From positions 1-6,274 of the forward strand of contig JAFUUN010000053.1 of NCBI GenBank assembly GCA_017477855.1: a stretch of DNA of 6,274 bases. Reading direction: 5' to 3'. This document shows positions 1-5,014 of the stretch, piece by piece. The notes beneath the pieces are model-generated. The model was given only the letters and a program-made list of their open reading frames with translations, was not told where the DNA came from and searched no databases. The number at the start of each line of letters is the position of its first letter. The first letter of the stretch is position 1. Position numbers and translations under genes: made by a program. This DNA comes from Rickettsiales bacterium (GTDB lineage: Bacteria; Pseudomonadota; Alphaproteobacteria; Rickettsiales; Deianiraeaceae).

Positions 1-1
1 A

Positions 2-1102
2 CGCATGGCTGCGGATATAGATCACCCGCATAACTACATGCTCCAAGACCTCTATGACAATCTGGAGGCTGATGGTCATTTTATCGCACAGGTGCTATTG
101 CGTAAGGCCGCCACAACCGGTTATAGCTTCGGCATAATCAATAAGGAAACGGGCAAGAAGGATGACGATAAGACAGAACTGTTTCAGTCGGAATGGTTCT
201 ATAACTTCTTGGATCATGCCTTGGATAGTGTGTTCAAGGGTTATACGGTGTTGGAACTGACTAACCCTGAGACAATGGAACTGACACTTATCCCTCGCAG
301 GAACCTCATTGGTACCCGCCACATGGTTCTATTGGAAGCCAGTGCAGACAAAGGTATTGATATTTCGCAAGGCTATGAGCATACACTTATCCATGTAGGT
401 AAACCGGAAGACTTAGGTGTCATGGCGCATTTGTGCGGTCAACTCATTTGGAAGCGCAACGCTCAGCAGTCCTGGGCAGAGTTCACAGAACGCTTTGGCA
501 TGCCGCTCATCAGCGCGACTACTAATAAAACATCGCAGTCTGATATAGACCGAATAGATACCATGCTGGCAGCTTTGGGTGAATCGGCGCGTGCCGTATT
601 GCCGGAAGGCACTTCTATCAAGATTGATCCATTCACCGGTGGTGATGCTTACAAAGTGTTCTATGAACAGATTGAGTGCATCAATGCCGAAATGTCAAAG
701 CCGATAACCGGTGGTACCATGGTCACGGATGATGGTAGTTCGCGCAGTCAGAGTGAAGTGCACGAACGCAACCTTGACGACAAACTGGCGGAATCTGACC
801 GCCGGAAGATCCAATTTGTGGTAAACAATCAGCTCATCCCAATTATGCAATACTGGGGATGGCCGGTTAATCCGGAAACGGACAAATTCCAATGGGATGA
901 CACGTTTGATTTGACACCTAACCAGCATTGGAACATTGTCAACCAGATCTTGAACCGCTACACCGTGGATCAGGAATGGATTGCCAAGACATTCAATGTA
1001 CCTATCTTGGAAGAACGTCAGGAACCGCAGTTTGTAAACGAACCAAACGAAAATGACGAACCACATCCGAATAATGGCTCTATAAGCAGAAATTTCCGTT
1101 AG
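2..1102 (+). CDS. Phage portal protein, DUF935 / Mu gp29-like (5' partial)
   Basis: The portal forms the dodecameric ring at the capsid vertex through which DNA is packaged and ejected and to which the head-tail connector binds. The visible 365 residues, numbered from the ATG at 5, look like the DUF935 family: a GYTVLEL segment near residue 79, a WAEFTERFGMPL segment at 157-168, an AVLPEGT turn at 197-203 and a polar S/T-rich segment (STRSQSEVH-like) at 245-253 before a helical C-terminus. Mu gp29-type portals are usually around 400-500 residues and the frame is still open upstream of the ATG at 5, so the real N-terminus almost certainly lies outside the window and that ATG is internal. The C-terminal tail after about residue 335 is polar, rich in N, E and P, and probably disordered. 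The stop at 1100-1102 lies just after a slippery heptamer (see 1090-1133). The MuF gene follows in the -1 frame, the usual portal-MuF order of Mu-like phages. Confidence 0.88.
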   Translation, partial: RMAADIDHPHNYMLQDLYDNLEADGHFIAQVLLRKAATTGYSFGIINKETGKKDDDKTELFQSEWFYNFLDHALDSVFKGYTVLELTNPETMELTLIPRRNLIGTRHMVLLEASADKGIDISQGYEHTLIHVGKPEDLGVMAHLCGQLIWKRNAQQSWAEFTERFGMPLISATTNKTSQSDIDRIDTMLAALGESARAVLPEGTSIKIDPFTGGDAYKVFYEQIECINAEMSKPITGGTMVTDDGSSRSQSEVHERNLDDKLAESDRRKIQFVVNNQLIPIMQYWGWPVNPETDKFQWDDTFDLTPNQHWNIVNQILNRYTVDQEWIAKTFNVPILEERQEPQFVNEPNENDEPHPNNGSISRNFR

Positions 1103-1133
1103 GGAGTGCGTCAAAGGGCAAAGCGCCACTCCC
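1090..1133 (+). promoter_or_regulatory. Candidate -1 ribosomal frameshift signal (slippery heptamer plus hairpin)
   Basis: Seen: positions 1090-1096 read A AAT TTC in the portal frame, an X XXY YYZ heptamer two codons before the portal stop. Five bases later an imperfect stem begins: GGGAGTG at 1102-1108 pairs perfectly with CACTCCC at 1127-1133, and two further G-C pairs (1109-1110 with 1124-1125) can form past one bulged C. No U-run follows, so this is not a terminator. The -1 frame entered by slippage is open from 1075 to the MuF protein and contains no ATG, GTG or TTG before 1168. Known: -1 frameshift sites combine such a heptamer with a structure about 5-9 nt downstream. Inferred: some ribosomes may read through to make a portal-MuF fusion. 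The hairpin could instead be a coupling or processing element. Confidence 0.4.
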
Positions 1134-1167
1134 ACGCTTATATACGCCCGTCAGAGGTGAAGGCAGG

Positions 1168-2319
1168 ATGAGGCCGATGGCGGCGGCCATTGGAAAGGGA
1201 ACGCAGGAACTGGCTGAACAGATTGCCAAACGGATTTATGATGGTGAAACACCGACATCAGACCGCCGCTTGTTGCAGAGTTGCGCACAAGATCTTATGC
1301 AAGGTGTGCATAAAGGACTTGGCAAACGTGAGGTCGATTGGGATAGCCCTGATGCCGGTATGATCCAGCACCTTACAGAAAATGTCTATCAGTTTGCAGC
1401 CGCTAAGAACTACCATGAGTTGCGAGACTTGACAGATGCAGTCCATGATGGTGACAAAGTACGTAGCTTTGAAGATTATGAGAAAGAGGTAAGCGGTATT
1501 GTCGGAAAGTATAACCGCGACTGGCTCCGAACTGAGTACAACCAAGCTATTGCTGCATCCCAATCAGCAGCCAGATGGAATGAGTTCAAACGGCATGAGA
1601 ATGAAATGCCATATCTGAAATACCAATGCGTATTGGATGAGAACACCCGTCAGGAACACCGAATACTTGATGGCATTATCAAACGCATGGATGATGAGTT
1701 CTGGGATGAGTACATGCCACCTAATGGTTGGGGATGTCGGTGTGAAGCAATACAGTTACCGGGTAGTCATTACCAAGAGACACCCAATAAGGATATCCAT
1801 CCTTCCGGAGTGCCGGACATGTTCAAGACGAACTTTGGTAAAAAGGGAATTGTATTTCCTCCGGAGCACGCCTATTATAAGGGCATACCCAGAAAGGTTT
1901 GGAACGGACTGGAGAAAGAAATCAGGACGGGTGTCCTAAAATACTATAGTAATGCAGCGGAAGCCTCAATGCCTGTTTCAAAGGAATTGGCTGAGCATAG
2001 CAATCTCCAAAGTGGGAAATTACTATTAAAGAAGAAATCTCTGCATCGCCTGTTAAACCATACACGAACAATAGAGGAGGTCAAGGCTGCACGATATATA
2101 TGGATCCATCCGGAGGAACTGCATTTTGAGCGAGTAAGTCCATTGGGTGAAGGCAAAGATCTTACCAATCCTATTGAACTGGCTAATGTAGAGGGGAAGC
2201 GCAAAAGAGGTGTTACGGAATACCTGCAATACTCATTCAACTATGGCAAACATACCTACCAAATCAAGTTGGAGCACCATAAGAATGGTTTTGAACAGTT
2301 CTATTCATACACCGAATAA
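1168..2319 (+). CDS. Mu F-like minor head protein with C-terminal BECR-type nuclease/toxin-like domain
   Basis: This 383-residue protein is a Mu gpF / SPP1 gp7-type minor head protein, which sits inside or at the portal vertex and acts in head morphogenesis and possibly travels with the DNA. The MuF core spans about residues 115-200: a helix WLRTEYNQAIAASQSA, then the D157-x2-T160-x3-H164-x4-G169 pattern and the PPNGWGCRC motif at 184-192. Residues 1-110 are helical. After about residue 255 comes a separate domain with LLNHTRTIEEV (295-305), HPEELHF (314-320), GEGKDLTNP (327-335), a basic KRKRG segment (344-348) and a final YSFNYGKHTYQIKLEHH...FEQFYS beta-rich tail. This matches my memory of the phage Barnase-EndoU-ColicinE5/D-RelE-like (PBECR) nuclease domains often fused to MuF proteins; which subfamily I cannot say. 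The ATG at 1168 has a purine-rich AGGTGA upstream, but the frame is open back to 1075, so the N-terminus could be longer if made by frameshift. A second ATG is at 1177. Confidence 0.85.
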   Translation: MRPMAAAIGKGTQELAEQIAKRIYDGETPTSDRRLLQSCAQDLMQGVHKGLGKREVDWDSPDAGMIQHLTENVYQFAAAKNYHELRDLTDAVHDGDKVRSFEDYEKEVSGIVGKYNRDWLRTEYNQAIAASQSAARWNEFKRHENEMPYLKYQCVLDENTRQEHRILDGIIKRMDDEFWDEYMPPNGWGCRCEAIQLPGSHYQETPNKDIHPSGVPDMFKTNFGKKGIVFPPEHAYYKGIPRKVWNGLEKEIRTGVLKYYSNAAEASMPVSKELAEHSNLQSGKLLLKKKSLHRLLNHTRTIEEVKAARYIWIHPEELHFERVSPLGEGKDLTNPIELANVEGKRKRGVTEYLQYSFNYGKHTYQIKLEHHKNGFEQFYSYTE

Positions 2320-2378
2320 AAAGAAGAAATCCCTATAACCACGAGCTTCACACGCCCTTTGTGGAAATAGAGATTTCT
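2314..2378 (-). terminator. Rho-independent-like terminator reading leftward
   Basis: The 18-nt arms at 2361-2378 and 2325-2342 form a stem of 16 pairs (one G-U) with a two-base U-U internal mismatch and an 18-nt loop, and the minus-strand RNA continues into UCUUUUUAUUC. On the + strand the same repeat is followed by AAAAGTGCTG, with no U-tract, so it should not end the late operon transcript. The loop is longer than in a typical intrinsic terminator, which lowers confidence. It forms the 3' part of the small RNA candidate. Confidence 0.45.
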
Positions 2379-2384
2379 AAAAGT
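2314..2384 (-). ncRNA. Candidate small structured RNA, divergent from the late operon
   Basis: Seen: on the minus strand a Bacteroides-type promoter (2389-2420) is followed within about 5-10 nt by an 18-nt inverted repeat (2361-2378 with 2325-2342, 18-nt loop) and then at once by a U-rich tract (UCUUUUUAUUC, 2324-2314). A transcript starting near 2382-2384 would be about 70 nt and almost entirely hairpin plus U-tail. The repeat pairs better on this strand: position 2371/2332 is a G-U wobble here but an A-C mismatch on the + strand, and the only defects are two adjacent U-U pairs. It is antisense to the last codon and stop of the MuF gene and to the leader of the spike gene. Inferred: a small RNA, perhaps regulating the toxin-like domain or spike gene. 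No RNA family is recognised and expression is not proven. Confidence 0.42.
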
Positions 2385-2388
2385 GCTG

Positions 2389-2420
2389 CAAAGATACAAC
2401 AAATTTTTGATATATCCAAA
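2389..2420 (-). promoter_or_regulatory. Bacteroides-type promoter on the minus strand
   Basis: Read on the minus strand, TTTG (2420-2417) and TATCTTTG (2396-2389) are separated by exactly 20 nt. This fits the Bacteroides primary sigma (sigma-ABfr) consensus, a -33 TTTG/TTG and a -7 TAnnTTTG about 19-21 nt apart. Surrounding sequence is AT-rich and lies between two coding regions, as expected of a true promoter. It points away from the downstream spike gene, against the late operon, so it cannot drive that gene. Transcription would start around 2382-2384. No comparable pair was found elsewhere in the window by eye on either strand. Confidence 0.55.
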
Positions 2421-2447
2421 TTTTTGAGCAAAAAAAACGCATTTTTT

Positions 2448-3029
2448 ATGTCAAAACATACAGAAGATAATCTCCAGAGGCTAATTGAGGCTGTTGCACG
2501 CAGAGGACAGGCACCTTTGTTGGTCACTGTTGGTAAGGTGTCAAACATAGATGAGGATAAGCGGATTTGCGACATCGCCATTGATGATGATCTTACGCTT
2601 AACAATTGCCGGCTGAATGCAATTATTGATTCGTATGATAATCGGCTGCTGATAGTGCCAAAGGAGAATAGTATGGTTGCATTCATCGCTATAGGTGGCA
2701 AATTGACAGAACCGCTCATCATTGCTTATTCAGAAATTGAGAAAGTGCTGCTGACAATAGGAGAAAGTGACATCATCATTGAGGATGGCAAAATAGAAAT
2801 GAACGGTGGCGATCTCGGAGGACTGATTAAGATTGAAGAACTCAAAAAGAATCTTGACCAACTTAAAAACTACGTAGAGGCACTAAATACGGCTGTGTCA
2901 ACAGGACTGTCCGCCGTCGGAGAAAGTACCGCTGCAAGCGGAAGCGCCGGTAAAACAGCATTCACAGCAGCTATGGCAGGTAAATCTATCAACTTCCAGG
3001 ATATGGAAGATGACAAAATAACACACTGA
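2448..3029 (+). CDS. Tail spike / baseplate assembly protein V-like (OB-fold)
   Basis: A 193-residue protein that I read as the central spike of a contractile tail (Mu gp45 / P2 gpV type), which sits under the tube and pierces the outer membrane. After an N-terminal helix (1-19), residues about 22-95 are a beta-rich OB-fold-like region (PLLVTVGKVSNIDEDKRICDIAI ... NSMVAFIAIGGKLTEPLIIAY). A short repeat-like beta stretch follows (LLTIGESDIIIEDGKIEMNGG, 101-121), then GDLGGLIKIEEL and a helix with coiled-coil character (126-146), a small-residue linker and a charged end, DMEDDKITH. The usual apex HxH metal motif is not seen. I chose the ATG at 2448 over the GTG at 2361: the extra 29 codons cover the hairpin arm and promoter-like AT-rich DNA. 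The gp25-like gene overlaps its stop by one base (TGATG). Family assignment is from motifs and neighbours, not a search. Confidence 0.6.
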   Translation: MSKHTEDNLQRLIEAVARRGQAPLLVTVGKVSNIDEDKRICDIAIDDDLTLNNCRLNAIIDSYDNRLLIVPKENSMVAFIAIGGKLTEPLIIAYSEIEKVLLTIGESDIIIEDGKIEMNGGDLGGLIKIEELKKNLDQLKNYVEALNTAVSTGLSAVGESTAASGSAGKTAFTAAMAGKSINFQDMEDDKITH

Positions 3030-3310
3030 TGAAAGGAATACAACTGACACAAGACACTTTTGAACCGATAGTAAAAGATGGTTCCATGCAAATCGGCACA
3101 ACCAATGAACAGAACGCACAGATCATCATTCTGGCGGAGCGTGGGGAGTTCAAGGAACATCCTCAACTCGGTGTCGGTCTATCCCAGTTCTTGAAAAGTG
3201 TTGGGCGTGAACGTGAGTTGGTTCGCGCTATCAGGATCCAATTGGCATTAGACGGCATAAAGAATCCTGAAATATCGTTCAACGAAGGTAAACTACAGGT
3301 AAAACTATGA
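3029..3310 (+). CDS. GPW/gp25-like baseplate wedge protein
   Basis: A 93-residue protein of the size and position of T4 gp25 / P2 gpW-like baseplate wedge proteins, which nucleate sheath assembly at the baseplate. Features: a polar N-terminus, a strand IIILAERGEF (32-41), the family-like turn EHPQLGVGLSQFL (43-55), a helix RERELVRAIRIQLALDG (60-76) and a C-terminal beta hairpin PEISFNEGKLQVKL. The GEF...P..GVG..FL pattern is the best evidence. I do not see the EPR motif of T4 gp25, so the relation is distant. It overlaps the spike gene by one base at its start and the amidase by ATGA at its end, consistent with translational coupling. Confidence 0.62.
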   Translation: MKGIQLTQDTFEPIVKDGSMQIGTTNEQNAQIIILAERGEFKEHPQLGVGLSQFLKSVGRERELVRAIRIQLALDGIKNPEISFNEGKLQVKL

Positions 3311-3723
3311 GACAGATCAAAGAAATCATCATCCACTGTTCCGCCACTCCGGAAGGGCGGGATGTGACAGTGAGCACTATTCGCCAATGGCACAAGCAAC
3401 GTGGCTTCCGTGACATCGGCTATCATTATATCATCTACCGTGACGGATCCATTCACGCAGGCAGACCCGAAGCACAACAGGGTGCGCATTGCACTGGTCA
3501 CAACGCATGTTCCATCGGCATCTGCTATGTCGGAGGCATGGAACGTGATATGTCCGAACCGAAGGACACACGCACACCGGCGCAACGCAATGCCCTCTTG
3601 GAACTCTGCCGCGAACTCAAACAGCGGTACCCGAACGCCACCATTCACGGACACAATGAGTTTGCCAACAAAGCCTGCCCGTCATTCAACGTCAGACAAT
3701 GGAAGGAGGAAGTTGACCTATGA
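3307..3723 (+). CDS. N-acetylmuramoyl-L-alanine amidase, phage endolysin (T7 lysozyme-like)
   Basis: A 138-residue single-domain Amidase_2 / PGRP-fold enzyme that cuts the bond between N-acetylmuramic acid and L-alanine in peptidoglycan. The zinc ligands are visible as H10 (IIIHCSAT), H116 (HGHNEF) and C124 (KACPSF), with the catalytic tyrosine Y39 (GYHYIIYRDG) and lysine K122. The H-K-C spacing of 6 and 8 residues equals that of T7 lysozyme H122-K128-C130. The length is close to T7 lysozyme (151). No signal peptide or cell-wall binding domain is present, so it should depend on a holin to reach the periplasm. It overlaps both neighbours by ATGA and is followed by a holin-like and a spanin-like gene, which fits the role of lysis enzyme rather than a virion-borne one. 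Several extra cysteines (C11, C62, C68, C73, C101) are present. Confidence 0.93.
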   Translation: MRQIKEIIIHCSATPEGRDVTVSTIRQWHKQRGFRDIGYHYIIYRDGSIHAGRPEAQQGAHCTGHNACSIGICYVGGMERDMSEPKDTRTPAQRNALLELCRELKQRYPNATIHGHNEFANKACPSFNVRQWKEEVDL

Positions 3724-4064
3724 CAGAAGAAATCATCCGCATCATCATTGAAGCACTCATGAGCGGCGCACTCATCATTACACTCGTTACGCTGCGCTCT
3801 ACCAAGAAGAAAGCTGCTGAACAGGCTAAGTCTATTGAAATAGACAATGACAAAAACATCATGCAGAACTTTCTCGAATATATTGTTGAACCACTAAAAA
3901 AAGAAGTCAATGGATTACGTAAAGATGTGCGCAAATTCACACGCGCTATTGAGAAAATCAACGATTGCCCTCATGCTGCTGACTGCCCTGTGCGCCGTGA
4001 GCTGCAAAACGGTCAAGAATGCCCAACAGACTGCCCTGTCGCAACGGATAGAACAGAACAATGA
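3720..4064 (+). CDS. Small membrane protein with coiled coil and CP-rich tail; putative holin or i-spanin
   Basis: A 114-residue protein with one membrane segment near the N-terminus (about residues 4-25, IIRIIIEALMSGALIITLVTL), then a basic stop (RSTKKK), a charged helical region (30-80) likely to form a coiled coil, and a tail with four Cys-Pro pairs (C83, C89, C101, C105). It starts inside the amidase stop (ATGA), the common place for a holin. The architecture also suits an i-spanin, which has an N-terminal membrane anchor and periplasmic coiled coil. I cannot decide between them; in the spanin reading the next gene would be its outer-membrane partner. The last 155 bases are shared in another frame with the lipoprotein gene, and the CP pairs lie in the part that also encodes that protein's signal peptide and mature N-terminus. 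Confidence 0.6.
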   Translation: MTEEIIRIIIEALMSGALIITLVTLRSTKKKAAEQAKSIEIDNDKNIMQNFLEYIVEPLKKEVNGLRKDVRKFTRAIEKINDCPHAADCPVRRELQNGQECPTDCPVATDRTEQ

Positions 4065-4470
4065 TCTGACCCAGCACACCGCGTCTGAAACACAACTCCA
4101 GACCACGCAACAATCATCTGACACGGGTACCACGGACACCGAAGTGGATGAGGTCATTGAGGAAACGACATGGAGCGCTCCGGATAGCACCGGCACGCAG
4201 CACCCCGTCAAGACTACCAAGACCAACCGCCACACATCTACCGGCAAACGCAATAACGTCCAGACAACGAACACAACCAGCGCACATGCTGTTTCGCAAT
4301 CTGACGTAAACGATAATTCCAAAGTGACCGCTGAGCAAGATGAGAAAACAAGCAGTAAGACCTCAACAAAGACCAGTACACCGGCATGGCTCATCGCACT
4401 CATCATAGGCGTCATCGCAGCTGCTGTCATCGTCATTTTGGTTATACTTAGACATTACCGCATAATATGA
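3910..4470 (+). CDS. Lipoprotein with C-terminal membrane segment; candidate unimolecular spanin (u-spanin)
   Basis: Up to 186 residues. A basic n-region (LLRKS) leads to a hydrophobic stretch (TIALMLLTALCAV) and a lipobox AVSC with C32 as the lipidated residue. The mature part is a long Thr/Ser/Gln/Asn-rich polar linker (about 33-157), followed by a C-terminal membrane helix (PAWLIALIIGVIAAAVIVILVIL, about 158-180) and a short basic tail. Lipid at one end and a membrane helix at the other is the design of u-spanins such as T1 gp11, which link outer and inner membranes and fuse them in the last step of lysis. Position after amidase and holin-like genes agrees. No acidic export signal follows the Cys, as expected for periplasm-facing retention. 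The start is uncertain: ATG 3910, ATG 3925 and TTG 3949 all precede the signal; TTG 3949 gives the most compact signal peptide (MRKSTIALMLL...). It overlaps the preceding gene in another frame and the next by ATGA. Confidence 0.68.
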   Translation: MDYVKMCANSHALLRKSTIALMLLTALCAVSCKTVKNAQQTALSQRIEQNNDLTQHTASETQLQTTQQSSDTGTTDTEVDEVIEETTWSAPDSTGTQHPVKTTKTNRHTSTGKRNNVQTTNTTSAHAVSQSDVNDNSKVTAEQDEKTSSKTSTKTSTPAWLIALIIGVIAAAVIVILVILRHYRII

Positions 4471-4760
4471 TTACCGTAACATCACAACAATCCACGCTTG
4501 ATTTGGCTCTCCAGCACTGCGGAAGTATGGAGGCGGCGTTTGATTTGGCTGTCCTGAATGGTCTGAGCATCACGGATGACCTCGCCGACGGCCAACAGTT
4601 AGACATTCCGGCTGCATTGAGCAAGGATGTTACGAACTATTATGCCGTGCATGATATCCGTCCGGCTACAGCCATCACTAAGGAAGCCATCAATGACATC
4701 ATCGGTTCCGGCGAAGGCATTGAGTTCTGGGCAATTGAATACGATTTTGTTGTATCTTAA
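4467..4760 (+). CDS. LysM-like small tail protein (tail protein X type)
   Basis: A 97-residue protein with an N-terminal LysM-like unit, about residues 3-49: VTSQQSTLDLALQHCGS, MEAAFDLAVLNGLSITDDLADGQQLDIP. The D-L-A helix, the ANGL-like turn (LNGLS) and the final G-Q-x-L-x-I-P strand are typical. In Mu/P2-like phages small LysM proteins (gpX type) join the spike and hub to the tail tube. The C-terminal half (NYYAVHDIRPATAI ... GIEFWAIEYDFVVS) is familiar to me from Bacteroides phage tail proteins, but I cannot name a family. It overlaps the spanin gene by ATGA and ends 12 bases before the next gene, which is in the same reading frame. A cell-wall-binding role is possible in principle, but small size and place among tail genes favour a structural one. 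Confidence 0.6.
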   Translation: MITVTSQQSTLDLALQHCGSMEAAFDLAVLNGLSITDDLADGQQLDIPAALSKDVTNYYAVHDIRPATAITKEAINDIIGSGEGIEFWAIEYDFVVS

Positions 4761-4772
4761 AAAAACATAATT

Positions 4773-5009
4773 ATGACACACTTCATTGATTACTTGGCTG
4801 ACCTTCTCTATGAACGTCGCCTTAAACGCGCAATCGCGAAAGCTGACAACATGCAAAAACTTACCGGCCATGTTTATATGGTCCTCATGGTGAAGGGTCG
4901 CCTCGTTGTCAAAGCAAAGAAAAACCTTAAACAGCTCATCAAGATGCACAAATTGGATTGCAAGATCCAAACACTTGAAGAGGCTGCTTTATATATCACT
5001 CCAAAATAA
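4773..5009 (+). CDS. Small basic protein of unknown function, upstream of tape measure
   Basis: A 78-residue protein I do not recognise. It begins with a mixed helix (MTHFIDYLADLLYERRLKRAIAKADNM), then a beta-like stretch (GHVYMVLMVKGRLVVKAKKNLKQLIKMHK) and a C-terminal helix and strand (TLEEAALYITPK). It is strongly basic, with a run of Lys/Arg at 46-58, and has no membrane segment or Cys cluster. The start is preceded by an A-rich leader (TTAAAAAAACATAATT), common in Bacteroidales genes, and the stop is five bases before the tape measure start. Genes in this place in many tailed phages encode tail assembly chaperones, but those are usually longer, often acidic and made with a frameshift, and none of that is visible here. 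It is coding rather than chance, judged by its tight fit between neighbours. Confidence 0.6.
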   Translation: MTHFIDYLADLLYERRLKRAIAKADNMQKLTGHVYMVLMVKGRLVVKAKKNLKQLIKMHKLDCKIQTLEEAALYITPK

Positions 5010-5014
5010 TTGTT

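Noticed and set aside
5..7. ATG at 5 as the real portal start
   Set aside because: The frame is open to the window edge and the portal family is longer, so the gene is taken as truncated at the left edge.
349..356. TACCTTTG on the minus strand inside the portal gene as a -7 promoter box
   Set aside because: No TTTG lies at the required distance upstream, and it sits in coding DNA.
1637..1939. + strand 100-codon frame inside the MuF gene and similar internal frames such as 3401-3751
   Set aside because: They lie wholly or mostly inside well-supported genes in another frame and show no domain or signal features.
2287..2357. Tiny minus-strand reading frame starting with GTG in the hairpin region (about 16 residues, hydrophobic)
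   Set aside because: It is very short, has a GTG start, runs through the proposed terminator and has no ribosome-binding signal, so it is not supported as a gene.
2325..2420. Invertible phase-variation promoter, as found in Bacteroides
   Set aside because: The inverted repeats do not flank the promoter; both arms lie downstream of it and only 18 nt apart.
2361..2447. GTG at 2361 as start of the spike gene, adding 29 residues
   Set aside because: The added codons coincide with the right hairpin arm and the minus-strand promoter boxes in AT-rich DNA, and the ATG at 2448 gives a natural N-terminus.
3915..4436. Long minus-strand open frame (173 codons) opposite the lipoprotein gene
   Set aside because: It is a shadow of the Thr/Ser-rich linker, giving Val/Cys/Ser-rich low-complexity protein with no domain and no promoter.
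4760..4766. A AAA AAC slippery heptamer before the 78-aa gene
   Set aside because: It lies after the stop codon of the LysM gene, so ribosomes would not reach it in the needed frame, and the run of A is typical of Bacteroidales leaders.
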